The notes: generated by a model not told the origin, from the sequence alone. Positions 18,492 to 27,174 are shown, numbered from the stretch's first letter. The stretch: DNA of 64,000 bases from Rhodococcus sp. 14-2470-1b (GCF_002259415.1 NZ_NPFY01000012.1:186001-250000), one strand, 5' to 3'. Made by a program: numbers and translations.

Positions 18492-18531
18492 GTGAGTGGA
18501 AATGTAGGCCAGAGCCTACATTTCCACTCAC
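18492..18531. repeat. 40-bp hairpin repeat, family A copy 1
   Basis: This is a perfect 18-bp inverted repeat with the loop CAGA: left arm GTGAGTGGAAATGTAGGC, right arm its exact complement. Six bases separate it from the hydrolase stop. Two further copies lie at 32512-32551 and 50105-50144. They share the outer 14 bp but have GTCC/GGAC instead of AGGC/GCCT at the inner stem, a compensatory change. There is no T-tract, so a simple Rho-independent terminator is not obvious. Confidence 0.85.
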
Positions 18532-18552
18532 GAAGCGAGGTAGCATCCGGCC

Positions 18553-19251
18553 GTGCCGGAACAGAATCGACAGCCGGTCGTGACCTCGGAGTCCGTCCGA
18601 CTCGGCGTCCTTCTGGCTGCGGTCGGCGGTTTCGTCGACGTCTACACCTTCATGACGCGCGACGGAGTGTTCGCGAACGCCCAGACCGCCAACGTGGTCC
18701 TCTTCGGTATCGATGCCGCAGGGGGCCATTGGCGGTCCGCGGCGGGATACCTCCCGCCGTTGGTGGCATTCGTCGTCGGGGTCTTCGTCGCCGAATCCCT
18801 GTCCAGCCCCGCCGTGAGCCGGATCGTTCGTCGGCCGATCCGCGCCGTCCTCGTCATCGAGATCCTGGTGCTGTTCGCCGTGGGCTTCGTCCCGGAATCA
18901 GTGCCGAATGCCGTTGTCACGGTATCCATCTCATTCGTCGCCGCTCTGCAGGTGACGACCTTCAGGGTGCTCGTCGACCAGGCCTTCAGCACGACGATGA
19001 CCACCGGCAACCTTCGCAGTTTCTCGCAGGCGATCTACCACCGACTGTCCGACGGTGACGCTGCCGCCGGACTGCGGGCCGTCAACTTCGGATCGGTCAT
19101 CGCAGGATTCCTCGCCGGTGCCGTACTCGGCGCCTTCGCCGTACGGGGCCTGGGTGTCGGCGCGGCCTGGATCGCGTCGGGAATGCTCGTCGTCGCGCTC
19201 GCTCTGTTCCTGTTCGACGAATGGCGCGGGGTTCCGCGGGTGCGTCGCTGA
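18553..19251 (+). CDS. YoaK/DUF1275 membrane protein
   Basis: This 232-residue protein starts at GTG 18553 and has about six transmembrane segments. It carries the DUF1275 marks GGFVDVYTFMTRDGVFANAQTANV near the N-terminus and TMTTGNLRSF in the middle. The family is of unknown function, sometimes annotated as a transporter. It stands alone between two hairpin repeats. Confidence 0.85.
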   Translation: MPEQNRQPVVTSESVRLGVLLAAVGGFVDVYTFMTRDGVFANAQTANVVLFGIDAAGGHWRSAAGYLPPLVAFVVGVFVAESLSSPAVSRIVRRPIRAVLVIEILVLFAVGFVPESVPNAVVTVSISFVAALQVTTFRVLVDQAFSTTMTTGNLRSFSQAIYHRLSDGDAAAGLRAVNFGSVIAGFLAGAVLGAFAVRGLGVGAAWIASGMLVVALALFLFDEWRGVPRVRR

Positions 19252-19265
19252 TCCGAAGCGAAATA

Positions 19266-19316
19266 CACCCACCTGTTGTGCGTTCCGAGGGCTAGCGGAC
19301 GCACAACAGGTGGGTG
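19266..19316. terminator. Bidirectional hairpin, repeat family B copy 1
   Basis: CACCCACCTGTTGTGCGT (19266-19283) pairs perfectly with 19299-19316. It lies between the convergent DUF1275 and RraA genes and is followed by ATTTT on the plus side. The core TTGTGCGTT-CCGAGG is shared with the hairpin at 23201-23251, while the outer stem differs in both arms together, so the two are related repeats as well as likely terminators. Confidence 0.7.
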
Positions 19317-19329
19317 GATTTTCGGCGAG

Positions 19330-19806
19330 TTATACGACGACCACGCCGTCGGAGTCGCTGTAGACGATCTCGCCCGGATTGAACGTCACACCGCCGATTT
19401 CGACCGGAACGTTCTTCTCCCCGGAGCCCGTCTGGGTGCTCTTGCGGGGATTGGTGCCGAGTGCCTTCACGCCGATGTCGAGAGTCCGCAGAATCGCCGA
19501 GTCCCGGATGGCACCGTTGACGATGACCCCGGCCCAGCCGTTGGAGACTCCCTTGCCTGCGATGATGTCGCCGACGAGCGCGGTGTGAATGCTCGCATCG
19601 CCATCCACCACCAGGACTCCACCGTTACCCGGCTCACCGAGAGTCTGCTTGACGAGCAGGTTGTCCTGGAAGCACTTTATCGTCGTGATCGGTCCGGCGA
19701 ACTCGGTGTTCTTGCCGAACTGAATGAATTGTGTATCGCAGCTGCGGATTTCAGGCCCGATCTCGTCGGCCAGGTCAGCAGTTGCCTTGAATTCGACGGA
19801 AGTCAT
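19330..19806 (-). CDS. rraA: RraA family protein (ribonuclease E activity regulator-like)
   Basis: This 158-residue protein matches RraA. It has the ADLADEIG start, the [21 protein letters not shown] strand pair, and [17 protein letters not shown], where related 4-hydroxy-4-methyl-2-oxoglutarate aldolases bind substrate and Mg. RraA in E. coli inhibits RNase E; some homologues are aldolases instead, so both roles remain open. ATG 19806 gives the usual length. Another ATG at 19818 would add four residues. Confidence 0.85.
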   Translation of the reverse strand: MTSVEFKATADLADEIGPEIRSCDTQFIQFGKNTEFAGPITTIKCFQDNLLVKQTLGEPGNGGVLVVDGDASIHTALVGDIIAGKGVSNGWAGVIVNGAIRDSAILRTLDIGVKALGTNPRKSTQTGSGEKNVPVEIGGVTFNPGEIVYSDSDGVVVV

Positions 19807-19824
19807 ACCGGACAGCATAAGTGG

Positions 19825-19918
19825 GTCGTTCCTGCGGGCTCCACTCCTGCTCACTGGAGTCGTTCCTGCGGGCTCCACTCCTGCTCACTGGAGTCGTTCC
19901 TGCGGGCTCCACTCCTGC
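19825..19918. repeat. 34-nt tandem repeat (2.75 copies), CAGGCTCC-like family
   Basis: A 34-base unit beginning GTCGTTCCTGCGGGCTCC starts at 19825, 19859 and 19893. The copies are nearly identical. The array fills the space between the rraA start and the DUF5313 stop. Related tandem arrays lie at 48985-49142 (reverse orientation) and 51404-51476. Confidence 0.85.
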
Positions 19919-20290
19919 CTAGTCCAGCCTTCCGTGACGCCTCTCGTAGTCGTCCCGGGTGCGATCCAACTTCGCCTGGGTGCTGGCACCCAGCAGCTGC
20001 GGATCCAAATCGTGCACCAGGAGGCGGTGGCGTCGATACACGTTCATGAGCGCGATCGCGAAGTAGACCAGCGGAATGAACAGCAGCGCCATCATCGCCA
20101 ACCCGATCCACAACGGTCCGGGAACCAACAGGAACAGGCACAGGAATGGGATCACCGGCAGCGTGAAGCGGATCAGGTAGCGAGCCTGGGCACCGTGACC
20201 GACCAGATCCTCGCGCACCCAATCCTGCATCGACGGCGGCAGCACTCGGCCGAACTGGTAGCCCAGGTACTGCCAGAAGTTCGGTTTCAC
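19919..20290 (-). CDS. DUF5313 family membrane protein
   Basis: This 123-residue protein has an N-terminal amphipathic part (FWQYLGYQFGRVLPPSMQDWV), two transmembrane helices (about 40-85) and a charged C-terminus. That layout fits DUF5313, a mycolata-restricted family of unknown function. Its stop codon directly follows the last unit of the 34-nt tandem array. DUF4126 lies 10 bp upstream on the same strand. Confidence 0.75.
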   Translation of the reverse strand: MKPNFWQYLGYQFGRVLPPSMQDWVREDLVGHGAQARYLIRFTLPVIPFLCLFLLVPGPLWIGLAMMALLFIPLVYFAIALMNVYRRHRLLVHDLDPQLLGASTQAKLDRTRDDYERRHGRLD

Positions 20291-20300
20291 CTCACGGACC

Positions 20301-20750
20301 TTACGCTCCGATTTCCTTCAGAACGACTGCACCGATCGACAGCGCGACGACGTCCTCCACCAGCGCGGCGGCGACCGGCGGGACCCGCTTCGACGCCCAT
20401 CCGCGGTATGCGTGGCCGGCGTAGGAACCGGCGACGGCCGACAGGCCCCCGACTACGGCCGCCGGGATCGGATCGTCGCCCGAGCGTCGGGCAATCGCGT
20501 AGGCCGCCCCGGCGCCGGCCGCGATACGGCCACCCAGGGGAGCCGGATCGAGACGTGACGGCGTCGACGGCAACTTGTCCCCGACGAGCTCTCCCGCCGT
20601 GGCCACGGCTGATCCACCGATCGCCCAACGCTCGTACTTCGACCCTCGGAACCAGGTCAGCAGCCCGACGCTGATTCCCACGGAACTGCGAAACCCACTT
20701 GCCTTACCGACAGCGGCGGACAGAACGGCCGAGCGAATCGTCAGGTTCAT
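20301..20750 (-). CDS. DUF4126 family membrane protein
   Basis: This protein of about 149 residues is rich in Ala and Gly, with several weak hydrophobic helices and the segment GELVGDKLPSTPSRLDPAPLGGR that marks DUF4126. The function is unknown. The start may be ATG 20750 or GTG 20756. It precedes the DUF5313 gene on the same strand. Confidence 0.75.
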   Translation of the reverse strand: MNLTIRSAVLSAAVGKASGFRSSVGISVGLLTWFRGSKYERWAIGGSAVATAGELVGDKLPSTPSRLDPAPLGGRIAAGAGAAYAIARRSGDDPIPAAVVGGLSAVAGSYAGHAYRGWASKRVPPVAAALVEDVVALSIGAVVLKEIGA

Positions 20751-20820
20751 GTCCACGAGTATCCACCCAAGGGTTGTCGCTCCGGCGTGTTAGCGTGTGC
20801 CGACTTCGGGGGGAGTGAAC

Positions 20821-21588
20821 ATGGGGTTGAAGAAGCAGCTGCTGCGCACGGCGTTGGTTCTGGCGTTGCTGTATGCCGCTGTCGCACTGTTGCCCAAATT
20901 GGGGCCGCAGGCACCGGGCAGGTTCGAAGGCGTCGCGGCACCGCCTACCTCCCGTCCTTCGTCGACGGCAGCACCGGCACCTACCGCAACCCTGCCACCG
21001 GGCTTCCCGTCGATGGAATTCGCGCCGCCGGAAATCGAGGTGCCCGAGGGCGATCCCATTCCCATCGACACCAAATACGGACTCAGCTACACGGTGCCGG
21101 GGGATTGGAGGTTCCATCGCGGGGGTGTAGTGGGTTGGGAAGGCGATCGAGGGTCGGTCAGGTTCGGAGACGTAGCCGACTTCGGGTACGACTACTGTCC
21201 CGAATTCCGCGATGGCGCCACCAAGGCACATACCGGCATTACCGGTCGGAACGGCCTCGACGTACAGACGGCGGCCTTCGAGCTCAGCCGGTCAGCAGAA
21301 CTGATCTTCCGAGACGATCCCAGCGATTCGGTGATTCTCCAGTACTCGGATCCGACCCAGTTCGAGATCGACGGCGCTACGGCAGTCAGGTACTCGGTGA
21401 GTGCATCGAATCTCAACCGGGACTTCGATTGCGATCCGGAGCAAGCTTCCTTCGATGTAGTTGCCACACAGGGATATTCGAACGCAACGGTCGCTGTGTT
21501 CATGGTGCTCAGCGAAAAACACGACACCAGTGATCTGTCCTCCGCAACTATCGAGGACATCGTTTCCAGTCTTCGTCGAACGAAGTAA
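20821..21588 (+). CDS. Membrane-anchored or secreted protein, unknown
   Basis: This 255-residue protein has an N-terminal hydrophobic segment (LLRTALVLALLYAAVALLP), then a Pro/Ser/Ala linker (about residues 40-70), then a globular part (YGLSYTVPGDWRFHRGG and later) that would lie outside the membrane. It carries three Cys. I do not recognise the family. ATG 20821 follows a GGGGGAG site. It is the first gene of a three-gene run with a WXG100-like large protein and a small frameshifted gene. Confidence 0.65.
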   Translation: MGLKKQLLRTALVLALLYAAVALLPKLGPQAPGRFEGVAAPPTSRPSSTAAPAPTATLPPGFPSMEFAPPEIEVPEGDPIPIDTKYGLSYTVPGDWRFHRGGVVGWEGDRGSVRFGDVADFGYDYCPEFRDGATKAHTGITGRNGLDVQTAAFELSRSAELIFRDDPSDSVILQYSDPTQFEIDGATAVRYSVSASNLNRDFDCDPEQASFDVVATQGYSNATVAVFMVLSEKHDTSDLSSATIEDIVSSLRRTK

Positions 21589-21603
21589 GTCAGGTGAAGT
21601 CGC

Positions 21604-22812
21604 ATGAACGAGAGATTCAAAGCCTTTCCCGACGAAGTCGCCGGGCTCGGCCGGCTTACGGCCGAGATTGGACAGCAGACGCTGACGTCCTATCGGTATT
21701 TCAATGACCACGGACAATTGACAGGGGTCGACAACGGGGAATTGTTCGGTTCGTTGGCCGTCACGTTCGATGCTCTCCGCGATGTGTGGCGCGATCGGCA
21801 TGTCCATTTGGCAACGAACTGCGCCGGATTGGGTGACGAGCTCAATACCGCGGCCTGGCTTTACGCGGATCAGGAAAAGAAGAACTACGAGGCGCTCAAC
21901 GCGCACACGGACCTGGTACCGGTGCCGTACCCGGACCCAGGTGACGCGGATCGACCGGCGCGGGAAAATGTTGAACCTTACAGCGACTGTGCACATTACG
22001 GGTCTCCGGAGGGTATGGATTATCCGGCTCCCGCACACTTCCCCGACGACGTAGCCGACGTCATCGCCGATGCAGCAGGGTGGCTGGGGGACCTCGATTA
22101 CGCGATCGAGGAGCTGATCGGGCACAGTCCGCTTCGCGAACTCATCGATCCGATAGGCGGAAACTGGAACGATCTGAGACGTCTCGGTGCGGCATACCGG
22201 ATTGCGGGGGAGGCGATGTCCGCCGGCGGTGATTCTCTCGCCGAAGGGACTTCACGCGTCGACGAGTTCTGGGACGGGTTGGCTGCCGTCGCGTACAAAG
22301 ACTACGCCGCACGGCAGATCGCAGCGATGCGCTGGGAGGGTTCGTGCGGTCGCGTCATCGAAGCTGTCGCGGACAGAGCCGCCGACGAAATTCGCAAGTC
22401 GGTGTTCACACTCGTGACTACGATGAGAGAACGTCTCGAAGCACAAGTCGATGTGTCCAGCCCCGCCAAGGTTGCCGAGTTCTTGTCGAAAAAGGTATCC
22501 CCGCTGGGGAGCCTTTACCAGATATACAAGATCGCCGACATCTTGTATTCGGGATACACCCTCGCCAAGAAGCTGCTCGATGACATTCGGATGGTCACCG
22601 ACGCATTCAACGAATTCCTTTCGCTCGTTGCCAGTCCCAGCGGTTACTTGAACGAGCAGTTCCAGCAGAAACTCGAACCGATCACCAAGGGAATCCACAA
22701 CGCTCGACTGGTGAAGGACGTGTACGACACCGCGTCCGCCGAGCCCGTCTACAACGTTCCGAAGGAGTCTTTCTCGGTTGGAACAGGTAGACAACCTTGG
22801 GAAGACGCATGA
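21604..22812 (+). CDS. WXG100-like, mostly helical putative ESX-secreted protein
   Basis: This 402-residue helical protein has no signal peptide. Residues 1-100 form a WXG100/LXG-like helical hairpin (TAAWLYADQEKKN after a long helix). A second such region (about 185-240) carries EGTSRVDEFWDGLAAVAYKD, close to ESX-substrate signatures. The C-terminal half has amphipathic helices and a hydrophobic patch (YKIADILYSGYTLAKKLL). Secretion by a type VII system is inferred from fold and lack of signal. It overlaps the next gene as ATGA and follows the anchored protein by 15 bp. Confidence 0.55.
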   Translation: MNERFKAFPDEVAGLGRLTAEIGQQTLTSYRYFNDHGQLTGVDNGELFGSLAVTFDALRDVWRDRHVHLATNCAGLGDELNTAAWLYADQEKKNYEALNAHTDLVPVPYPDPGDADRPARENVEPYSDCAHYGSPEGMDYPAPAHFPDDVADVIADAAGWLGDLDYAIEELIGHSPLRELIDPIGGNWNDLRRLGAAYRIAGEAMSAGGDSLAEGTSRVDEFWDGLAAVAYKDYAARQIAAMRWEGSCGRVIEAVADRAADEIRKSVFTLVTTMRERLEAQVDVSSPAKVAEFLSKKVSPLGSLYQIYKIADILYSGYTLAKKLLDDIRMVTDAFNEFLSLVASPSGYLNEQFQQKLEPITKGIHNARLVKDVYDTASAEPVYNVPKESFSVGTGRQPWEDA

Positions 22813-23191
22813 CCGCACCGGACGACCCGATCCTGCGCCGCGCGGTACAGAAGATGACCGATGCCTTCGACCGTATGGCACAGACGCGGGCCGAGGTCGA
22901 ACGGACCCCGCTCTCGTCCATCGACGAACCGCGAAACGTCGACGGTGCTCTGATGTTCGCCATCGCGTCGCTGGCGAGTGCGTCACCCGAACTGCGGGCG
23001 TACGCCGGGCGCGTAGCGGCTGGAGAGTGCTCATGGCACGAGAGTGCTCATGGCACGAGATCGAAACCATGTCCAGGCCTGTACCGCCCGAAGTCGGCGA
23101 GCTGAAACGAGACCCAGCGCTGATCTGGTTCCCGGCCAAGCAGACTCCACCACCGGACGACGAAGAGCCCTACAGGATTCCGTGGCAATGA
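22809..23191 (+). pseudogene. Third gene of the cassette, frameshifted by a 17-bp tandem duplication
   Basis: Translation from ATG 22809 gives a helical, acidic protein that reads well to GRVAAGECSWHE. There the 17-bp duplication at 23023-23056 shifts the frame, and it ends 16 residues later at 23105. Removing one copy restores reading through CSWHEIETMSRPVPPEVGEL to the stop at 23191, about 120 residues with a Pro-rich, Trp-containing end (PYRIPWQ). I do not recognise the family. A small partner or immunity role beside the WXG100-like gene is only a guess. Confidence 0.7.
23023..23060. repeat. 17-bp tandem duplication disrupting a gene
   Basis: The 17-mer starting GAGAGTGCTCATGG at 23023 is repeated at 23040 without change, and four more bases match. 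Because 17 is not a multiple of three, it breaks the open frame of the gene at 22809. The pattern is typical of replication slippage. Confidence 0.85.
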
Positions 23192-23200
23192 CCGGCGATC

Positions 23201-23251
23201 TACCCCCCGATTGTGCGTTTCCGAGGCTCGAGAACGCACAACTGGGGGGTA
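23201..23251. terminator. Bidirectional hairpin, repeat family B copy 2
   Basis: TACCCCCC (23201-23208) and TTGTGCGTT (23211-23219) pair with AACGCACAA (23233-23241) and GGGGGGTA (23244-23251), leaving a two-base internal mismatch. It separates the convergent cassette and MerR genes. The TTGTGCGTT / CCGAGG / AACGCACAA core is shared with 19266-19316, while the outer arms differ but still pair. Confidence 0.7.
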
Positions 23252-23257
23252 AATTGC

Positions 23258-24034
23258 CTACTTGCCAGCAGCATTCGCGACGATGGCGTCGCGAATGTAC
23301 TGCGCGAGCCCGGGCGTGATGTCGTCGTAGTGCTTGGTGAAGCGCTCGTCGGCGATGTACATCTCGCCGAGGCAGACGTGCATGTCGTATCCGCAGTCGT
23401 AGAAGTGCTCGATGCTCGCGCGATGGCGTTCGGCCAAAGCAGCCGCCTGTGGTGAGTCGGTAGCTACTCCCGAGGCCAACGCCGCAGCGAAATCTGCTTC
23501 CAGCGCATCGGTTTCGGACTTGATGCGCTTCCAGTCGTCCTTCGTGAACGACGCCGTGCGCGCCTGGGACTGCTTCCACTCGTCGGTCTGGCCCCAACGT
23601 TGTTCTGCCTCGTCGGCGTACTGTTCGCCGGTCCAGTTCTCCCCGAACACTTCGCGTTGCTCTTCGGGACTCAACTGAATTCCCATCTTCTTTGCCTCCA
23701 TCATCTTGTCCACGGCCGCAGCCATTTGATGCAAGCGATCGATCCGTGCGTCGAGTAGCTCCCGCTGACGCTGCAGATGCGCCATCGCGTCGACCGACGG
23801 GTCGTCCAGAAGGGTAGCGATGTCGTCCAGCGCGAAACCGAGTTCGCGGTAGGTCAACACCTGATGCAACCGTTCGACGTCTTCTGCCGAATAGCTGCGG
23901 TAGCCCTTCGCCGTGCGTCCGGACGGCACCACCAGCGAAATCTCGTCGTAGTGGTGCAATGTCCGCACGCTGATTCCGACGAGGCGGGCCACTTCGCCCA
24001 CCAACATCGTTTCGGAATCGCTCACAGAAGACAC
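23258..24034 (-). CDS. MerR-family regulator with TipAS-like ligand domain
   Basis: This 258-residue protein starts at GTG 24034 behind a GGGAGG site. Its N-terminal MerR helix-turn-helix (VGEVARLVGISVRTLHHYDEI) and coiled-coil dimer helix are followed by a TipAS-like domain (about 125-258; ENWTGEQYADEAEQRWG, then HYDDITPGLAQYIRDAI). TipAL-type regulators bind peptide antibiotics and activate their own gene. The ligand here is unknown. It is followed by the family-B hairpin. Confidence 0.9.
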   Translation of the reverse strand: MSSVSDSETMLVGEVARLVGISVRTLHHYDEISLVVPSGRTAKGYRSYSAEDVERLHQVLTYRELGFALDDIATLLDDPSVDAMAHLQRQRELLDARIDRLHQMAAAVDKMMEAKKMGIQLSPEEQREVFGENWTGEQYADEAEQRWGQTDEWKQSQARTASFTKDDWKRIKSETDALEADFAAALASGVATDSPQAAALAERHRASIEHFYDCGYDMHVCLGEMYIADERFTKHYDDITPGLAQYIRDAIVANAAGK

Positions 24035-24066
24035 TGTGCAGCCTCCCGTGGCGTGAGGGTCAACAG

Positions 24067-25284
24067 TTACCGGACCACTCTCTCGCATCCTCCGGTGGGA
24101 ACGCCCGCCAGGCGCTGAGAAAGCCACTCGAACGCGCCGGGTCTACCGCCGCCCTCGGCCACCGTGTGGTCACCTGGAATCTCTTCCAGATGGACCGACG
24201 CACCCGCCGCACACCACTGATCCTGCACGGCCTCGGCGCCTTCCTTCGGGATCAGGAAGTCCTGCAGGCCCTGGTAGATGTAGATCGGTGCCTCGGGCTT
24301 GATCTGACCCATTCGGTTCTCCTCGACCACCGTGCGCGTGATCGGGTGGTTGAACACGTCGGGCACGTTGGACAGGTTCTGCTGGTCGAACAGTGCGAGT
24401 CCGCTGTAGGACAGGACGTCCACACACTGATCCTTCTGGACCAGAGCGAGCCGCTTACCGCTGTCGTTGGCCAGCGAACGCATCTCCGGGTACTCCCGGC
24501 TCAGACCGATGGTCGCGGCGGTGAACAGCCCGGAGCCGATGCCGCCGTTGAGCGAACGCTGCAGGATCTTGTAATCGGTGGGAGGCCCGCCGAACGCGAC
24601 TCCGACGATGTTCAACTCCGGCGCATACGACGGCGCCAACTGCGCCGCCCATCCCGACGCGATCGCACCACCCGAGTATCCGGTGATCGCGACGGGGGCG
24701 TCCGGTGCGATGCCGACTGTCCGGGACGCTCGCAGCCCGTCGAGCACGGTGTGGCCGGAGACCAGCCCGGCGGAGTACGCCTGGCGAGGACCTTGATAGT
24801 CGGTGACGACGACGGCATACCCGCGCCCCAGCAACTCCTGCATCCGGTCGAGTTCCTTGTTGGTTCCGCGCGGCAGCGTCGAGGACGGCGCACACGCGTT
24901 GCCCAACGAATCCGTCGCCTCGTTGTAGGCGACGACGGGTCTGGGGCCGCCGCCGGTCCACGGCGCGTCGGGAACCAGGATCGTCGTCGCGGCGGCGATG
25001 GGATTGTTCTTCGAATCCGTCGAACGGAACAGCAACTGTGTCGACGTGGTGCCGGGTTGTACCGCAACGCTTCTCGTGTTCAAGACGGTGCCGGGTTGGC
25101 TGCTCTCGAAACCCGCCGGAGGGGTGAACCAGGGATCCCCCAACGGAGTGGGTAGATAGGCGTCGGGATTCGCGGGAGGGGCGACGAGGTCACCCACCGG
25201 ATCTGCCTGCGCCGACGGTGCCAACGCGAGCGCTAGAGCTGCTGCGCAGGCGACGACGAGTCCCCTGCGTGTGGTCGTTCTCAT
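24067..25284 (-). CDS. Secreted lipase (LIP family)
   Basis: This 405-residue protein begins with a signal peptide (MRTTTRRGLVVACAAALALALAPSAQA is split as an Arg-rich n-region, a hydrophobic core and an AQA cleavage site). The nucleophile elbow is ITGYSGGAIASGW, with the Asp in QGLQDFLIP and the His in IPGDHTVAEGG. These match the secretory lipase family PF03583, which hydrolyses triacylglycerols outside the cell. It runs alone, 32 bp upstream of the MerR gene start and transcribed toward it. Confidence 0.88.
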   Translation of the reverse strand: MRTTTRRGLVVACAAALALALAPSAQADPVGDLVAPPANPDAYLPTPLGDPWFTPPAGFESSQPGTVLNTRSVAVQPGTTSTQLLFRSTDSKNNPIAAATTILVPDAPWTGGGPRPVVAYNEATDSLGNACAPSSTLPRGTNKELDRMQELLGRGYAVVVTDYQGPRQAYSAGLVSGHTVLDGLRASRTVGIAPDAPVAITGYSGGAIASGWAAQLAPSYAPELNIVGVAFGGPPTDYKILQRSLNGGIGSGLFTAATIGLSREYPEMRSLANDSGKRLALVQKDQCVDVLSYSGLALFDQQNLSNVPDVFNHPITRTVVEENRMGQIKPEAPIYIYQGLQDFLIPKEGAEAVQDQWCAAGASVHLEEIPGDHTVAEGGGRPGAFEWLSQRLAGVPTGGCERVVR

Positions 25285-25463
25285 GAGATTGCCCCACCCT
25301 GCTTCGTCTCCAGTGCGCCCCGACGCCTAGGAAAGACCACCGCCCATGGTGCCACACGTCGACGGGTGCCGACCAGGGCAGCGGAATCGACACTGTGATC
25401 CCAGCCACCGACGATGTAGGTTATGTGTAACTCCAAGAACTACTCACCAGTAGGGGTACCGAA

Positions 25464-27017
25464 ATGCCAGCTCCGAGCGCTGCGACCTTCTCGCGGCTCG
25501 CCGATTTGATCGCCATTCCCGACGTCGACGCGCGGCCGACGAAATCCATCACGGAGGTGTTCACCGGCAAAGAGCTCGCGACCATTCCCGTCGGAACCGC
25601 CGAGGACGTCACCGGTGCCATCGCACGCGCTCGCGTCGCGCAGAAGGCATGGGCCAAGCGCCCCGTGTCCGAGCGCGCCGAGATCTTCCACCGGTACCGC
25701 GACCTGGTTCTCGCCCATCGTGAAGAACTGATGGACATGGCGCAGGCGGAGACCGGCAAGTCCCGCGCCGCCGCGCAGGAGGAAGTGCTCGATATCGCGA
25801 TGACGTCGCGTCACTACGCCCGCACCGCGGCCAAGCTGCTGGCCCCCAAGCGGGTCGCGGGCATGCTCCCCGTGCTGACGAAGACGACGGTGCGGTACCA
25901 GCCGAAGGGAATCGTCGGCGTCATCTCCCCGTGGAACTACCCGATGACCCTCGCGGTGTCCGACGCCATCGCCGCGCTGCTCGCCGGCAACGGCGTCGTG
26001 CTCAAGCCGGATTCCCAGACCCCGTACTGCGCGCTGGCCTGCGTGGAACTTCTGTACAAGGCCGGCCTGCCGCGTGACCTGTTCGCCGTCGTACCCGGCC
26101 CTGGCTCCGTCGTCGGCACCGCCATCGTCGAGAACACCGAGTACGTCATGTTCACCGGCTCCACCGCAACCGGCCAGCTTCTCGCCGAGCAGGCCGGGCG
26201 TCGGCTCATCGGTTTCTCCGCCGAACTCGGCGGAAAGAACGCGATGATCGTCGCGCGCGGGGCGAACCTGCGGGAAGTGTCCGACGCCGCCGTGCGTGCG
26301 TGCTTCTCCAACTCGGGCCAGCTGTGCATCTCCATCGAGCGCATCTACGTCGAGCAGTCGATCGCCGACGAGTTCACCGCGAGATTCGGTCAGCGGGTTC
26401 GGGACATGACCCTCGGTGCGGACTACGAGTTCGGCATCGAGATGGGCAGCCTCATCTCCGAGGACCAGGTCAAGACGGTCTCCGCGCACGTCGACGATGC
26501 GAAGGTCAAGGGCGCCAAGGTCATCGCAGGAGGAAACGCACGCCCCGACATCGGCCCGCTCTTCTACGAGCCGACCGTCCTGACGAACGTGCCCGCCGAC
26601 GCCGAGTGCGCCGCAAGCGAGACCTTCGGGCCGCTCGTGTCGATCTACCCGGTGACCGACGTCGACGAAGCCATCGCCAAGGCCAACGACACCGAATACG
26701 GACTCAACGCCAGCGTCTGGGCGAAGACGAAGGCTCAGGGTGAAGCCATTGCGGCTCAGCTGCATTCGGGAACGGTCAACGTCGACGAAGGTTATGCACC
26801 CGCGTGGGGCACCACCGGCGCTCCGATGGGCGGAATGGGCGTCTCGGGAATGGGCCGACGCCACGGACCCGACGGCCTGCTCAAGTACACCGAATCGCAG
26901 ACCATCGCCACGACGCGTCTGCTCAACCTCGGCGGCCCGCGCGGATTGCCTCCGAAGTTGTGGGCGAAGATCATGCCTCCCTTCGTGAAGGCACTGAAGT
27001 ACCTTCCGGGGCGGTAG
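25464..27017 (+). CDS. gabD2: Succinate-semialdehyde dehydrogenase
   Basis: This 517-residue aldehyde dehydrogenase closely follows mycobacterial GabD2 from its first residues (MPAPSA) to the end (LPGR). It has SPWNYPM, MFTGSTATG (NADP loop), ELGGKNAMIV (catalytic Glu) and the catalytic Cys in SGQLCISIER. It oxidises succinic semialdehyde to succinate in the cytoplasm, in the 4-aminobutyrate or alternative TCA route. It has its own promoter region and no operon partner. Its stop codon lies inside an 18-nt tandem repeat. Confidence 0.9.
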   Translation: MPAPSAATFSRLADLIAIPDVDARPTKSITEVFTGKELATIPVGTAEDVTGAIARARVAQKAWAKRPVSERAEIFHRYRDLVLAHREELMDMAQAETGKSRAAAQEEVLDIAMTSRHYARTAAKLLAPKRVAGMLPVLTKTTVRYQPKGIVGVISPWNYPMTLAVSDAIAALLAGNGVVLKPDSQTPYCALACVELLYKAGLPRDLFAVVPGPGSVVGTAIVENTEYVMFTGSTATGQLLAEQAGRRLIGFSAELGGKNAMIVARGANLREVSDAAVRACFSNSGQLCISIERIYVEQSIADEFTARFGQRVRDMTLGADYEFGIEMGSLISEDQVKTVSAHVDDAKVKGAKVIAGGNARPDIGPLFYEPTVLTNVPADAECAASETFGPLVSIYPVTDVDEAIAKANDTEYGLNASVWAKTKAQGEAIAAQLHSGTVNVDEGYAPAWGTTGAPMGGMGVSGMGRRHGPDGLLKYTESQTIATTRLLNLGGPRGLPPKLWAKIMPPFVKALKYLPGR

Positions 27018-27170
27018 TCCACGACCATCCGTCAGTCCACGACCATCCGTCCGAGCGAAAGTGGGCTTCGGTCAGTCTGACTGATCGAACGCTACGTTCG
27101 CTCCGGAATGTGGGGAGGGGAGTGCTCCGGAATGTGGGGAAGGGAGTGCTCCGAAGTGGGAGTGCTCCGA
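27016..27170. repeat. Intergenic tandem repeats and a CGAACG hairpin
   Basis: The 18-mer AGTCCACGACCATCCGTC occurs twice in tandem (27016-27051) and includes the gabD2 stop. A 24-mer beginning CTCCGGAATGTGGGG is repeated at 27101 and 27125, with a shortened third copy at 27149-27164. Between them CGAACG-CTA-CGTTCG (27086-27100) forms a small hairpin whose core recurs at the 3' end of the DUF4328 gene. Confidence 0.8.
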
Positions 27171-27174
27171 TACC

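Noticed and set aside
18492..18531. Family-A hairpin as a simple Rho-independent terminator
   Set aside because: No T-run follows any of the three copies and one copy lies inside an operon, so it is kept as a repeat element.
19825..19918. Tandem repeats as a CRISPR array
   Set aside because: Units are directly adjacent without unique spacers, only two to five copies, and no cas genes are near.
22797..23320. Several short overlapping frames after the WXG100-like gene as separate genes
   Set aside because: One gene broken by the 17-bp duplication explains them; joined sequence runs to 23191.
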